Source of the DNA: an uncultured Bacteroidales bacterium
Lineage (GTDB): Bacteria > Bacteroidota > Bacteroidia > Bacteroidales > P3
NCBI GenBank assembly: GCA_900316055.1
Contig: ONBK01000010.1
Coordinates: 1-64,000 of the forward strand
Reading direction: 5' to 3'
DNA: 64,000 nt
Shown: piece after piece, positions 16,823-25,077 of the stretch
Layout: each line of letters starts with the position of its first letter
How positions within the stretch are numbered: the first letter of the stretch is position 1
Notes under the pieces: model-generated
What the model saw: the letters and a program-made list of their open reading frames with translations, nothing else
What the model was told of the DNA's origin: nothing
Databases searched by the model: none
Translations under genes and position numbers: made by a program

Positions 16823-16942
16823 GCCCCAATGCCGTCCTACTCCTAATCATTATCCCTACAGCATAAATTGAAATTTACTATGAATCTAATTCCGGTCTTG
16901 ACTCTCATGTCAGGTTTTTTGTTTCATTTAAATTTCATTATT

Positions 16943-17143
16943 ATGTACCAATTCAAGCAAGACCTTGCCATGGCCTATTTCCCCGACCACAGCAAGGAGA
17001 GTGCAAGCAAGCGCTTCGCCCACGAGATCCATTCAAACAAACCCCTCCTCGCCGCCCTCCAAGCCACCGGCTACTCCCGCCCCCGCAAAATCCTCTCCCC
17101 AAAACAAATCCAAATCATCTTCTCCTTTTTAGGTGAACCCTGA
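16943..17143 (+). CDS. DUF4248 family protein
   Basis: A 66-residue protein from ATG 16943; the longer frame from 16868 adds a hydrophobic leader unlike the family. The pattern MAYFPDHSKESASKRF, LLAALQATGYSRPRKILSP and a final FSFLGEP is typical of DUF4248, a short Bacteroidetes protein often found near amidase and phage-like genes. It probably binds nucleic acid, but no role is established. It stands alone between two defence-like operons. Confidence 0.75.
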   Translation: MYQFKQDLAMAYFPDHSKESASKRFAHEIHSNKPLLAALQATGYSRPRKILSPKQIQIIFSFLGEP

Positions 17144-17221
17144 AAGGGAACCGAGCACTGCTGAATCAAATAAACGACAGCGAGGAACCGTAATAAGCAC
17201 ATGTAGTGTCTAACACAACCG

Positions 17222-17246
17222 AGGGCGAGATTTACCATCTCGCCCT
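17222..17246. terminator. Hairpin after the DUF4248 gene
   Basis: AGGGCGAGA (17222-17230) pairs with TCTCGCCCT (17238-17246) around TTTACCA. A T-rich run starts only at about 17263, so intrinsic termination is possible but not strong. The rest of 17144-17384 shows no gene. Confidence 0.45.
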
Positions 17247-17384
17247 TGACTCTCCTCCATTTTTTTCAAAAAACAAAACTTATCCGAAAATCAAAAAAAC
17301 ATTAATCGGTATATAATATATTATCATATTATGCGTTATCTTACTAAAAAGAGTCCTGTTAAGGGTTAATATATCAATTCGAGC

Positions 17385-18653
17385 ATGAGCCAGAAGATAG
17401 AAAATATAAAGGTTAAAGACTTGGTTTTGTGGACGGAGAATCCTCGAGACCCAATCAGTTCGTCTGCTTCTGATAGCGATGTGATTGCACGTGCAGTAAA
17501 TGACCCACGCAACAAATGGGACTTAAACAAGTTGGCTCGTGAAATGGGACCATATTACGACATGAGCGAACTACCAATTGTCGTGTATAAAAACGGTAAA
17601 CCCATCGTTTATGACGGCAACCGAAGGGTTGTTCTGGCTAAAATCAAGCTCGGATTTGTCATTGCAGACAATCTGACATGCGAATTACCTGACGTTCCTT
17701 CGGAACTCCCATGTAATGTATGTTCGGAAGATGTTGCACTAAGTAGTGTATATCGCAAACACGTAAAACTAAGGAACTCTTGGGATGCTCTGGAACGTGA
17801 TATTTTTGCTAACAAATATTTGAAAGAACCTAAAAGTGCGTTTTTGAAATTCGACGAAGGAACTGGTGGCTTTATTTCAAAAAATCCCGAAATGAACCAA
17901 GGTTTTGTGCGCAAGGAAGTCTTAACAGAGAATTTGCTATCTCAAATGGGATTTGAATTCGATGGAGACAAACTTTTCACAAGACATAGTGATGAAGAAG
18001 TTAGGGTTCTTCTGGATAATGTTCTCGAGAAAATCAAAGCAAAAGAGATCTGGACTCGTGGTGAGTATCGAGGTAAACCATTAGATGTACTTGACCAGCG
18101 TGTCAAGGATATTATTAACTCTAATAAAAACAGGGAATTAAGAGCATACACCCCGGCGTCTGAAAAAAAAGGAGATTCTACTGAAAAAAAATCAAAAGAT
18201 GAAGATCATACAAGAAAAACCCGAATCACAAAGCCTTCCAAGATAGAGTATTTTGGTGAAAAATTAATACTTAAGCCCGGCGATGTTAATAATCTATATA
18301 GCGACATTTTAGCTCTGTCAAATGTGATTCGAGGCGGTAAAGTTGTATTCTCTTCTTGTGCATACGGCCTACTTAGAATGAGCCTTCGCCTCCTTTGCGA
18401 GACGGCCTCTAAGGAATTAGGATATTCTGACATAAAGGAATACATAAACAAATATTATCCGGCAGCAAAGAAGACTTTGTCTCAAGATATACGTACATTT
18501 TTATCTTCGAATAATGTGACTGGTGATAGTTTGACACAGTTAATGCATACGGGAGCCCATAATTATATCTCATCAACATCTGCCGACCAGGCATTATGTA
18601 TTTCGATAATCTTAGGAGCAATGCTGAAAATCTCACATGGCAGGAGCAAATAA
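17385..18653 (+). CDS. ParB-like N-terminal domain protein, first gene of a methylase/nuclease operon
   Basis: A 422-residue protein. Residues about 5-95 form a ParB/sulfiredoxin-like domain with LVLWTENPRDPI and IVVYKNGKPIVYDGNRRVVL, the box that binds or hydrolyses nucleotide in ParB relatives. A charged linker rich in Lys and Glu (about 255-285) separates it from a helical C-terminal domain (about 290-420). The methylase gene starts inside its last 17 bases. A distant second ParB-like protein is encoded at 19512-20627. This is not plasmid partitioning, since no ParA is present; a role in DNA recognition or nicking for defence is inferred. Confidence 0.75.
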   Translation: MSQKIENIKVKDLVLWTENPRDPISSSASDSDVIARAVNDPRNKWDLNKLAREMGPYYDMSELPIVVYKNGKPIVYDGNRRVVLAKIKLGFVIADNLTCELPDVPSELPCNVCSEDVALSSVYRKHVKLRNSWDALERDIFANKYLKEPKSAFLKFDEGTGGFISKNPEMNQGFVRKEVLTENLLSQMGFEFDGDKLFTRHSDEEVRVLLDNVLEKIKAKEIWTRGEYRGKPLDVLDQRVKDIINSNKNRELRAYTPASEKKGDSTEKKSKDEDHTRKTRITKPSKIEYFGEKLILKPGDVNNLYSDILALSNVIRGGKVVFSSCAYGLLRMSLRLLCETASKELGYSDIKEYINKYYPAAKKTLSQDIRTFLSSNNVTGDSLTQLMHTGAHNYISSTSADQALCISIILGAMLKISHGRSK

Positions 18654-19509
18654 CATATTCAGATCTCCTCTCAGATATCCTGGAGGGAAAACTTGTATAT
18701 ACAAGTTTATGACCAGCCTTTTGGAAGAAAACGATATGGTTGGTACTAACTATGCGGAGCCTTATGCCGGTGGTGCAGGTCTTGCGCTTCGCTTGATGAT
18801 GGATGAATATGTTAGCAATATATTTATTAATGATTTAGACCCTTCAATATATGCTTTTTGGTACGTGGCGATAAACAATCCTGATGATTTATGCCGATGG
18901 ATTGAAACAGTAGAGATTAATGTGCAGCAGTGGGAGAAATATAAGGAAGTACAGCGCAATTATAAAACTGCAGATGTTTTGGAATTAGCAAAATCAACAT
19001 TTTTCTTAAACAGGACCAATGTGTCAGGAGTTATCTCTGGTGGCCCAATTGGAGGTCTCGACCAAAAAGGTAAGTATAAGATTGATGTTAGATTCAATAA
19101 GTCCGAATTAATAAAAAGACTTACAGATATTTCCCGATTCTCAAACCGTATTCATTTATCAAACCGGGAAGGGCTTGACTTTTTAACCACAATTGACAAT
19201 CGTTCAGAGGATGTTTTTATATACCTTGACCCTCCATACTATCAGAAAGGTTCAGATTTGTATATGAACGCATTTAAAAAAGAAGACCACCAAGCTCTGG
19301 CAGATAAAGTTCATGGACTGCATAAGAAATGGTTAGTATCTTATGACAACCAGGAATTTATTTTGGATTTGTTTAAGGGTGAGAAGAAAGTTTTGTATCA
19401 ATTGTCGCAATGTGCATCGAATCGAATCGGGGACGAGGTAGTTATTTTTGATAATAGAATAGCTCACTCAAAATCAATATTAAAATTAAACTCTCCAATA
19501 GAAATATAA
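18637..19509 (+). CDS. Dam-type N6-adenine DNA methyltransferase (D12 class)
   Basis: A 290-residue enzyme. Motif X is FRSPLRYPGGKTCIYKF (8-24), the AdoMet site AEPYAGGAGLAL (40-51), and the catalytic motif LDPPYY (197-202). It transfers a methyl group from S-adenosylmethionine to adenine in DNA. The length fits the D12/Dam family (about 270-290). Its start overlaps the upstream ParB-like gene and the next gene begins 2 bases after its stop, so all are co-translated. The pairing with a nuclease-like gene at 20637 suggests self-protection. Recognition site unknown; GATC is a guess from the family. Confidence 0.93.
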   Translation: MAGANNIFRSPLRYPGGKTCIYKFMTSLLEENDMVGTNYAEPYAGGAGLALRLMMDEYVSNIFINDLDPSIYAFWYVAINNPDDLCRWIETVEINVQQWEKYKEVQRNYKTADVLELAKSTFFLNRTNVSGVISGGPIGGLDQKGKYKIDVRFNKSELIKRLTDISRFSNRIHLSNREGLDFLTTIDNRSEDVFIYLDPPYYQKGSDLYMNAFKKEDHQALADKVHGLHKKWLVSYDNQEFILDLFKGEKKVLYQLSQCASNRIGDEVVIFDNRIAHSKSILKLNSPIEI

Positions 19510-19511
19510 AT

Positions 19512-20627
19512 ATGGCAGCATCTATCAATTATCTCCACGCAGATCAGTTATATTTCGACTATTCGAACCCAAGGATGGTCGAATATAATTTCTCCGAGGC
19601 AACATCAGATTCTGAAATTACCAATATCTTTTGGACGGAAATGGCCACCGAAGAATTGGTGATGTCAATTCTTGCACATGGTTTCTTTCAGCATGAACCC
19701 TTGTATGTCGTAAAAGAAGGGGAAGATGATCGGCTGATTGTTGTTGAAGGGAATAGAAGACTTGCCGCAATAAAATCTATACTTAATCCAGATGTTATTG
19801 AAAACAATAAAATGGATAAGTATAGAGAAAAGATTACTCCTGAGATTATTAATCAATTATCCAATAGTATCCCAGTACTTGAGCTTGAAAACAGAGAAGA
19901 TGCTTGGCGATATATTGGATTTAAGCATGTGAACGGTGCTGCAAAGTGGGGATCCTATGCAAAAGCGCAATACATAGCGACAGTAAAAAATAATTTTCAT
20001 AAATCACTTTCCGAGATTGCTGAACAAATCGGTGATGCAAATAACATTGTTAAGAAACTATATCAAGGTTTCATATTATTAAGTCAGGCAGATTCTGCAA
20101 CAGATTTTAATAAAGATGATACTTATGCAAAACGTATTTATTTCTCACACTTGTACACGGCAATAACCTATGAAAACTTCAGAAAGTATCTCGGACTGGA
20201 ACCAGATTTCGAAAACGACAATCCTGTTGCAGAACATAATCTAAAAAAACTAGAACAATTAATGTTCTGGCTTTATGGCTCATCTTCAAAAAAAATCACC
20301 CCAGTAATAGAGTCGCAAAATCCAGATTTACGTCATCTAAATGAGGTTCTAGGGAGCAAAGAAGCAACGGAGTACTTAAGAGTGAACTCTGACCTAAAAC
20401 TAGCATATGAAATATGTAAAGGTGGAAATACTGTTTTGTATGAGGCCTTGGTCAAGGCAAAGATTGCATTGGAAAAAGCAAGCTCCAAGATTAGGGAATA
20501 TGATGGCTCGTTAGAATCTCTTCAAGTCGCAGCCGACGTTGCTAATATTGCAAATGAAATATTTGAAAGGATGGATGCTATTAGAAATCCACAGGATTAT
20601 ACTAAAAAAGAACATGTGGCAAGATAA
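19512..20627 (+). CDS. Second ParB-like domain protein of the operon
   Basis: A 371-residue protein with a ParB-like domain at about 5-100 (LYFDYSNPRMVEYNF, ELVMSILAHGFFQHEPLYVV, LIVVEGNRRLAAIKSIL). Next comes a helical region with a possible HTH (SLSEIAEQIGDANNIVKKLY, about 160-180) and a C-terminal helical domain. It resembles DGQHR/ParB-nuclease proteins found in mobile elements. It starts 2 bases after the methylase stop and ends 9 bases before the nuclease-like gene. Two ParB-like proteins in one operon with a methylase is unusual. Confidence 0.75.
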   Translation: MAASINYLHADQLYFDYSNPRMVEYNFSEATSDSEITNIFWTEMATEELVMSILAHGFFQHEPLYVVKEGEDDRLIVVEGNRRLAAIKSILNPDVIENNKMDKYREKITPEIINQLSNSIPVLELENREDAWRYIGFKHVNGAAKWGSYAKAQYIATVKNNFHKSLSEIAEQIGDANNIVKKLYQGFILLSQADSATDFNKDDTYAKRIYFSHLYTAITYENFRKYLGLEPDFENDNPVAEHNLKKLEQLMFWLYGSSSKKITPVIESQNPDLRHLNEVLGSKEATEYLRVNSDLKLAYEICKGGNTVLYEALVKAKIALEKASSKIREYDGSLESLQVAADVANIANEIFERMDAIRNPQDYTKKEHVAR

Positions 20628-20636
20628 GGGGGAGAT

Positions 20637-21548
20637 ATGTTTAAGATAAACGACATAAAACATCCATCTTTTGAGATTGCGGATTATATTGAATTTTGCG
20701 CTCTAAAAAATAGTGATGGAACATGTTCTCTTGCTGGGCTAAGGGCTGCTCTCTCTGCTCCAGAAGATGAAATAGATATCAATGGTACAGAAGAAGGTGA
20801 TGATGCAGTCTTGAATAAACTCTCGGAAGCTTTAAATAGAAATTCTGAACGTAACTCATTCTTTGGTGGCTACCCATTTACAATTAACAAGAATTCTTTG
20901 AGCTGCAGGAACGAACTAACTCGTAAAGAAGCCTATTATGTCTTTCTTCTACTTGCGAATCGACTTAACATGCAAACAGAGAATGTTCAAGGCGGTCAAA
21001 ATGCTACCAATTTGTTCGAAAGACTATGCAGATGCGTTACCTCCGAATATCTTGGGGGGCATTGTAAATGTGAAGTTTTTGGGACTTCTGTCAATGGCTC
21101 GTTTGAAGTAAAGGTAAATGATATCCTAGAAAAAATGGACTTCTGTGGGCATTTTGAAGAACCATTTGGTGGGACAGGTCATCATAAAGATGGCGGAATA
21201 GATATAATAGCATGGATTCCATTTGAGGACAGGAAAGACTCTCAGCTAATAGCACTGGGGCAATGTAAAACTGGCTCCAACTGGGAACCGTTATTAAAAA
21301 AAACCGACTTCTTCTCGACATATACAACCTATACGCCCTATGTGAACCCGATATACTTCTTCTTTGTCACGGAAGATTTTGGCAAATATAAATGGAAAGA
21401 AAGAAGTACTGCCGCAGGCGTCTTATTTGACAGAAGACGCATTCTAGAGTGTATCCCTGCGGACATTAGCAGTATCGATGCTCAACTTGATGCAGATATC
21501 CACACATGGGTAAATGCAGCTCTTCAATATATTAGGGCTAATTCATGA
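20637..21548 (+). CDS. PD-(D/E)XK-like restriction endonuclease
   Basis: A 303-residue protein. The second half carries a nuclease-like core: DGGIDIIAW (about 186-194) supplies the acidic residue and LGQCKTG (about 207-213) the QxK variant of the (D/E)xK motif, as in Mrr-like enzymes. The first 130 residues are helical with no clear family. The probable start is ATG 20637, after a good GGGGGAG ribosome-binding site. Fourth and last in the operon, followed by a terminator at 21620. It probably cleaves invading DNA lacking the mark made by the methylase; that is inference. Confidence 0.7.
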   Translation: MFKINDIKHPSFEIADYIEFCALKNSDGTCSLAGLRAALSAPEDEIDINGTEEGDDAVLNKLSEALNRNSERNSFFGGYPFTINKNSLSCRNELTRKEAYYVFLLLANRLNMQTENVQGGQNATNLFERLCRCVTSEYLGGHCKCEVFGTSVNGSFEVKVNDILEKMDFCGHFEEPFGGTGHHKDGGIDIIAWIPFEDRKDSQLIALGQCKTGSNWEPLLKKTDFFSTYTTYTPYVNPIYFFFVTEDFGKYKWKERSTAAGVLFDRRRILECIPADISSIDAQLDADIHTWVNAALQYIRANS

Positions 21549-21619
21549 AGGCATTATGATGGCTGATATGTTCCGCAAATTGGGACAGACCTATTAGTCA
21601 TTTTTCACACTACATATAG

Positions 21620-21655
21620 CCACGGCAAGCCTCTTCGCTTGTCGTGGTTTTTTAT
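21620..21655 (+). terminator. Terminator after the methylase/nuclease operon
   Basis: CCACGGCAAGC (21620-21630) pairs with GCTTGTCGTGG (21637-21647) with one mismatch, then a T run (21648-21653). It ends the operon starting at 17385. Confidence 0.8.
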
Positions 21656-21817
21656 TGCCCCATTTACCCCAATTTTCACCAAAATTAGGGTGAATACCCT
21701 CCTTTTTGCCCCTTCCCAACCCACCAAATCCAGCCCCGTATCCCCCTTTATCCTCCCTTATCCCCTTTTATCGCGACGCATCCCCTCAGTCCCCGAACCC
21801 GTTTTTCGCCGCCCTTG

Positions 21818-21825
21818 TACTTTTG
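21818..21825 (+). promoter_or_regulatory. Promoter -7 element for the phage-like cassette
   Basis: TACTTTTG fits the Bacteroidetes TAnnTTTG box, 91 bases before ATG 21917. The upstream stretch 21656-21817 is C-rich with no gene. Confidence 0.5.
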
Positions 21826-21916
21826 CCGCGTCTTTCGAAGCCAGCCGGTAGGTGCACATACCGAGCCACGCCAAGAAGACAAGTAACTGAAAGTTTAACC
21901 TCAAATTGATCAAACA

Positions 21917-22792
21917 ATGGCAAAAGTATTCGGAATCAACACCAAGATTCGTGGCAAGGTAGGCGAGTACATCTACCGCCAGACCCGCACAGGCACCGTC
22001 GTGAGCGAAGCCCCGGTCAAACCCATCACACCCCTGCGCACCCAGCGACAGATGAGCATCCGCACCCAGTGGGCCAACCTCGGGGCCATCTACAAGCAGT
22101 TCGACTCAATGTTGCGACGTGGCTTCGAGGCACTGCCTCCACAGATGAGCGTTTATAACGCTTTCATCCAGGCCAACCTCGGTGTCGTCAAGGTGTACAT
22201 CACCAAGACGATGAAACTCAACGGCGGCGCCATCCTCGCACCTTATCAGATTACACGCGGCTCCCTGCCGAGCATCAGCATGGCCGTGAACAGCGGCAAC
22301 AAACTCGTCAGCAGCGTCCGCCTCGGCTCTCTCACCATCTCTTCCACTACCACTGTGGCGCAGTTCTCGCAGGCCGTCATCGACAACAACCCTGCTTTCC
22401 TTGAGGGCGACCAGCTCACCTTCTTCCACGGCATCCAGTCCGTCGACACCGTGACGCGCACCCCTCGCGCCACCATCAATGGCTATAAGGTCGTCCTCAA
22501 CACCGCCGACGACACACCCCTGTGGGATGTCGTCAGCCAACTGGGCTTCTCCGTGACCGACAACTGTCTCGCCACCTCACAGCAAATCACCAATGGCGCA
22601 GCCGTCTGGGTGCATAGCCGTGAGACCGCTGATGGCACGTTGAAAGTCAGCACACAGTTCTTCTATGTCGAGAACTCCGCGCTGGCCACCTACCAGAGCA
22701 ACACCGCTATCATCGCCTCGGTCAACAGTTACGGTGGCATCAACTCCGCCGCTGTCTATCTCCAGCCCGAACTCAACACCACCACACCCTGA
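21917..22792 (+). CDS. DUF6266-like protein of a phage-like cassette
   Basis: A 291-residue protein opening MAKVFGINTKIRGKVGEYIY with RQTRTGTVVSEAP, an N-terminal pattern of DUF6266 proteins of Bacteroidetes. These are often near amidase genes and may be structural or extracellular. The rest is beta-rich and Ser/Thr-rich with no signal peptide. The GC content is higher than that of neighbouring island genes, like the rest of this cassette (to 25020). Family call is from the N-terminus only. Confidence 0.6.
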   Translation: MAKVFGINTKIRGKVGEYIYRQTRTGTVVSEAPVKPITPLRTQRQMSIRTQWANLGAIYKQFDSMLRRGFEALPPQMSVYNAFIQANLGVVKVYITKTMKLNGGAILAPYQITRGSLPSISMAVNSGNKLVSSVRLGSLTISSTTTVAQFSQAVIDNNPAFLEGDQLTFFHGIQSVDTVTRTPRATINGYKVVLNTADDTPLWDVVSQLGFSVTDNCLATSQQITNGAAVWVHSRETADGTLKVSTQFFYVENSALATYQSNTAIIASVNSYGGINSAAVYLQPELNTTTP

Positions 22793-22915
22793 CTGCCTCG
22801 CCCAATCATCCGTCTGCTCCTCGGAGGGCGCCCCCTCGCCCTCCACAGCCGACGGCTAACACTAACTATGCGTCAATAATTTTCAATTCTAAATTCTCAA
22901 TTTTCAATTTGCAAC

Positions 22916-23260
22916 GTGGAAGATTTAGAAATCACAACCCTCCCGACCGCCGAGCCAAAGGCAGTCCATAAGCTCACCACCCTGGGCTACGACTCCGACG
23001 GCAACGCCGCACAAGTTCGACTATCCGACTTGTCGCCGCAGATCATCAAGGCCGCGAGTATTGATTTCATGTCCGGCCTCTTCATCAGCCGACAGTCCTT
23101 TGTCGCCGACAGTTCGGAAGTCTATGTCAACGGCCTCCGCTACACCCTCGGCAAGGACTATAAGGAGTTGTCCGACGGAACCAAAGCCGACGGTCTCGAA
23201 CTTCGAGGCATCGAGAGCGACGACGAAATCATCCTCAAAGCCATCCCAATCACCCATTAA
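22916..23260 (+). CDS. Small phage-like protein, GTG start
   Basis: A 114-residue product. No ATG precedes it in frame after the stop at 22877, so GTG 22916 is chosen. The spacer before it is an AT simple repeat (TTCAATTCTAAATTCTCAA-type, 22880-22909). It contains FVADSSEVYVNGLRYTLGKD, a pattern shared with the C-terminus of the next product (FVNGLMQPPTDYTVSEGK). Such segments occur in phage tail or fibre proteins. Function unknown. Confidence 0.6.
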   Translation: MEDLEITTLPTAEPKAVHKLTTLGYDSDGNAAQVRLSDLSPQIIKAASIDFMSGLFISRQSFVADSSEVYVNGLRYTLGKDYKELSDGTKADGLELRGIESDDEIILKAIPITH

Positions 23261-23284
23261 AGAACAATCAAAAAACAAAGAATC

Positions 23285-23863
23285 ATGCAGAAACTCAAAG
23301 TAAAACAAATCGATGGCGTAGTATCGCCCGCAGTCTCCGACGACTGGTCAACACTGACCGACCAACTGGCCACCGCAGCCTCAACGAATGAGAAAATCAA
23401 CAACGCCGTAAGCGATGCTATGGGCGGCGCACTCCAGTCCGTCACCGGCGGCAGTGCCGAAAGTGGCAAGTATGTCTCTGCTGTCACCAAGGAAGGTACC
23501 GCTGTCAAGGTCAGCAAGACTGCCCTGCCTGTCACGGGTGTCAACACCAGCAACACCGCCGGAACAGGCACCACCACCAAGGCCGTCGTCAGCCTGGCCC
23601 TCTCCAATGGCAAGGTCGTGGCTACCGAGAAAGAGATTGCTTTCCCCTCTGCCCCCATCCTCACCATTGACAGCGTCGACTTCACCTCCGAAGTATCCCT
23701 CACCAAGCCCATCTATGGCGAGAGTGTTCCGGCTGTCTTTGTCAACGGCCTAATGCAGCCGCCCACCGACTACACCGTCTCCGAAGGCAAGATCACCTTC
23801 AAAGACCCCTCCCACTACGCCAAGGGCGACACCGTCAACGTCATCTACATCACCGCCGCCTAA
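23285..23863 (+). CDS. Phage tail/fibre-like protein
   Basis: A 192-residue Ser/Thr/Val-rich protein without signal peptide. The N-terminus (MQKLKVKQIDGVVSPAVSDD) and C-terminal AVFVNGLMQPPTDYTVSEGK resemble repeat units of virion fibre proteins, and the latter is related to the preceding small gene. It starts 24 bases after that gene. The role is inferred from composition and from the amidase downstream. Confidence 0.55.
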   Translation: MQKLKVKQIDGVVSPAVSDDWSTLTDQLATAASTNEKINNAVSDAMGGALQSVTGGSAESGKYVSAVTKEGTAVKVSKTALPVTGVNTSNTAGTGTTTKAVVSLALSNGKVVATEKEIAFPSAPILTIDSVDFTSEVSLTKPIYGESVPAVFVNGLMQPPTDYTVSEGKITFKDPSHYAKGDTVNVIYITAA

Positions 23864-23875
23864 TCCCTAACAAAT

Positions 23876-23910
23876 GAGAGGGCGCGCCAAGGACCCACCC
23901 GCGCCCTCTC
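23876..23910. terminator. Perfect 11-pair hairpin before the amidase gene
   Basis: GAGAGGGCGCG (23876-23886) pairs with CGCGCCCTCTC (23900-23910). Instead of a T run an A-rich stretch follows on the plus strand, so it may act as an attenuator between tail-like and lysis genes. Its position argues for ATG 23928, not 23874, as the amidase start. Confidence 0.6.
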
Positions 23911-23927
23911 TTAAAAAAGAAATCTCC

Positions 23928-24341
23928 ATGCGAACAATCACCGAAATCATCATCCATTGCACCGCCACGCGCCCTAATGCCATCTGTACAGTGGGAAGCA
24001 TTCGCCGCTACCACCATTCCCTCGGCTGGCGCGACATCGGCTATCATTATGTCATCTACCCTGACGGCAGCGTCCACGCCGGCCGTCCTGTCGAGCAACC
24101 TGGTGCACATACCGAAGGCCACAACGCCCACAGCATCGGCATCGCCTATGTCGGCGGCCTTGATGCCGACGGTCGCCCTGCCGATACCCGTACTCCTCTC
24201 CAGCGTCTCGCTTTGCTCCAGCTGGTGCAGGACCTGATGGAGGAGCACAATATCACCTCCATCCACGGTCACAACGAATACGCCGCCAAAGCCTGCCCCT
24301 GCTTTGATGTCCAGCAATGGTGCAAAGAAAACAATCTTTAA
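23928..24341 (+). CDS. N-acetylmuramoyl-L-alanine amidase (Amidase_2)
   Basis: A 137-residue peptidoglycan amidase that cuts the bond between muramic acid and L-alanine. The zinc ligands are visible: His in IIIHCTATRP, His in SIHGHNEYAAKACPC and the following cysteine; DIGYHYVIYPDGSV and HSIGIAYVGG complete the fold. It has no signal peptide, as in phage endolysins and the many amidases of Bacteroidetes mobile regions. It is followed by two overlapping genes that look like spanins, making a compact lysis-like set. Confidence 0.92.
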   Translation: MRTITEIIIHCTATRPNAICTVGSIRRYHHSLGWRDIGYHYVIYPDGSVHAGRPVEQPGAHTEGHNAHSIGIAYVGGLDADGRPADTRTPLQRLALLQLVQDLMEEHNITSIHGHNEYAAKACPCFDVQQWCKENNL

Positions 24342-24353
24342 CCATCCCCATTC

Positions 24354-24695
24354 ATGAACAACCTTTGGAATATCATCCTATCCGTCCTAACCCTCGTCGC
24401 CGGTGGCGGCTGGCTGTTCGACCGCCGCCGTCACCGTCAGGAGGTCGAAAGCCTAAAGGCCGACAACCGCCAAAAGGACATGAACTTGTCGAAAATGTAC
24501 GTCGAGGAGTTCAAGGAAAACATCGCCGATCCCCTGCGGCGTGAAGTCAGGGAATTACGCACCGAAGTAAACCATTTGAGAAATGCGATACAAAGGATTA
24601 ACGACTGTCCTCATAGCGACGCTTGCCCTGTTTACAGTGAGTTGCAGAAGCAGCAAGACCGTGACGCAGCAGACATCAACAGCCACCGCGACTGA
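24354..24695 (+). CDS. Small membrane coiled-coil protein, i-spanin-like
   Basis: A 113-residue product with an N-terminal membrane segment (LWNIILSVLTLVAGGGWLF) then a long charged coiled coil (about 25-85) and a C-terminal tail with two cysteines. This is the outline of an Rz-type inner-membrane spanin. The next gene starts inside it in another frame (113-base overlap) and encodes a lipoprotein, like Rz1 nested in Rz. Homology cannot be shown from sequence alone. Confidence 0.6.
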   Translation: MNNLWNIILSVLTLVAGGGWLFDRRRHRQEVESLKADNRQKDMNLSKMYVEEFKENIADPLRREVRELRTEVNHLRNAIQRINDCPHSDACPVYSELQKQQDRDAADINSHRD

Positions 24696-25020
24696 CACCC
24701 TCCGCCAGACCATCACTCTCACCGTCCACGACACCGTGCGTGAGACCACCACAATCACCATCCAAACCAACACCGACGGTGACACCACCAGACTCACCAC
24801 CATTACCGACCGCGAAAGAATTACCAACCAAGACCGCACCGCCCTTCAATCCCACGCCACCACCCAAACCGAAACCCAATCCACTGCCAAGGAAACCACA
24901 AAAACAAACCCCATTCAACCCATCAACCCCAAAATCTCCATCAAACTCATAGTAATAGCTTTCCTCCTCGGCCTCCTCCTCATCCCCCTCATCAAACTTT
25001 TCCGACACACAAAAGGATAA
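24583..25020 (+). CDS. Lipoprotein with C-terminal membrane segment, spanin-like
   Basis: A 145-residue product with lipobox LFTVSC (cysteine 21), a Thr-rich mature part (over one quarter Thr) and a C-terminal hydrophobic segment (ISIKLIVIAFLLGLLLIPLI) followed by a basic tail. A lipoprotein that also crosses the inner membrane is the design of unimolecular spanins. It overlaps the preceding coiled-coil gene by 113 bases in another frame. Together with the amidase it suggests a lysis or cell-envelope function. Confidence 0.6.
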   Translation: MRYKGLTTVLIATLALFTVSCRSSKTVTQQTSTATATDTLRQTITLTVHDTVRETTTITIQTNTDGDTTRLTTITDRERITNQDRTALQSHATTQTETQSTAKETTKTNPIQPINPKISIKLIVIAFLLGLLLIPLIKLFRHTKG

Positions 25021-25077
25021 CAATTCCGTCATTTATACATAGTTAATGCCAATTTTTCATACAATACAAATACAATC

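Noticed and set aside
17385..20627. ParB-like proteins as a plasmid partition system
   Set aside because: No ParA, no centromere-like array and no replication gene; the operon instead contains a methylase and a nuclease.
21917..25020. Complete prophage
   Set aside because: Only tail-like, amidase and spanin-like genes are present; no terminase, portal, capsid or integrase.
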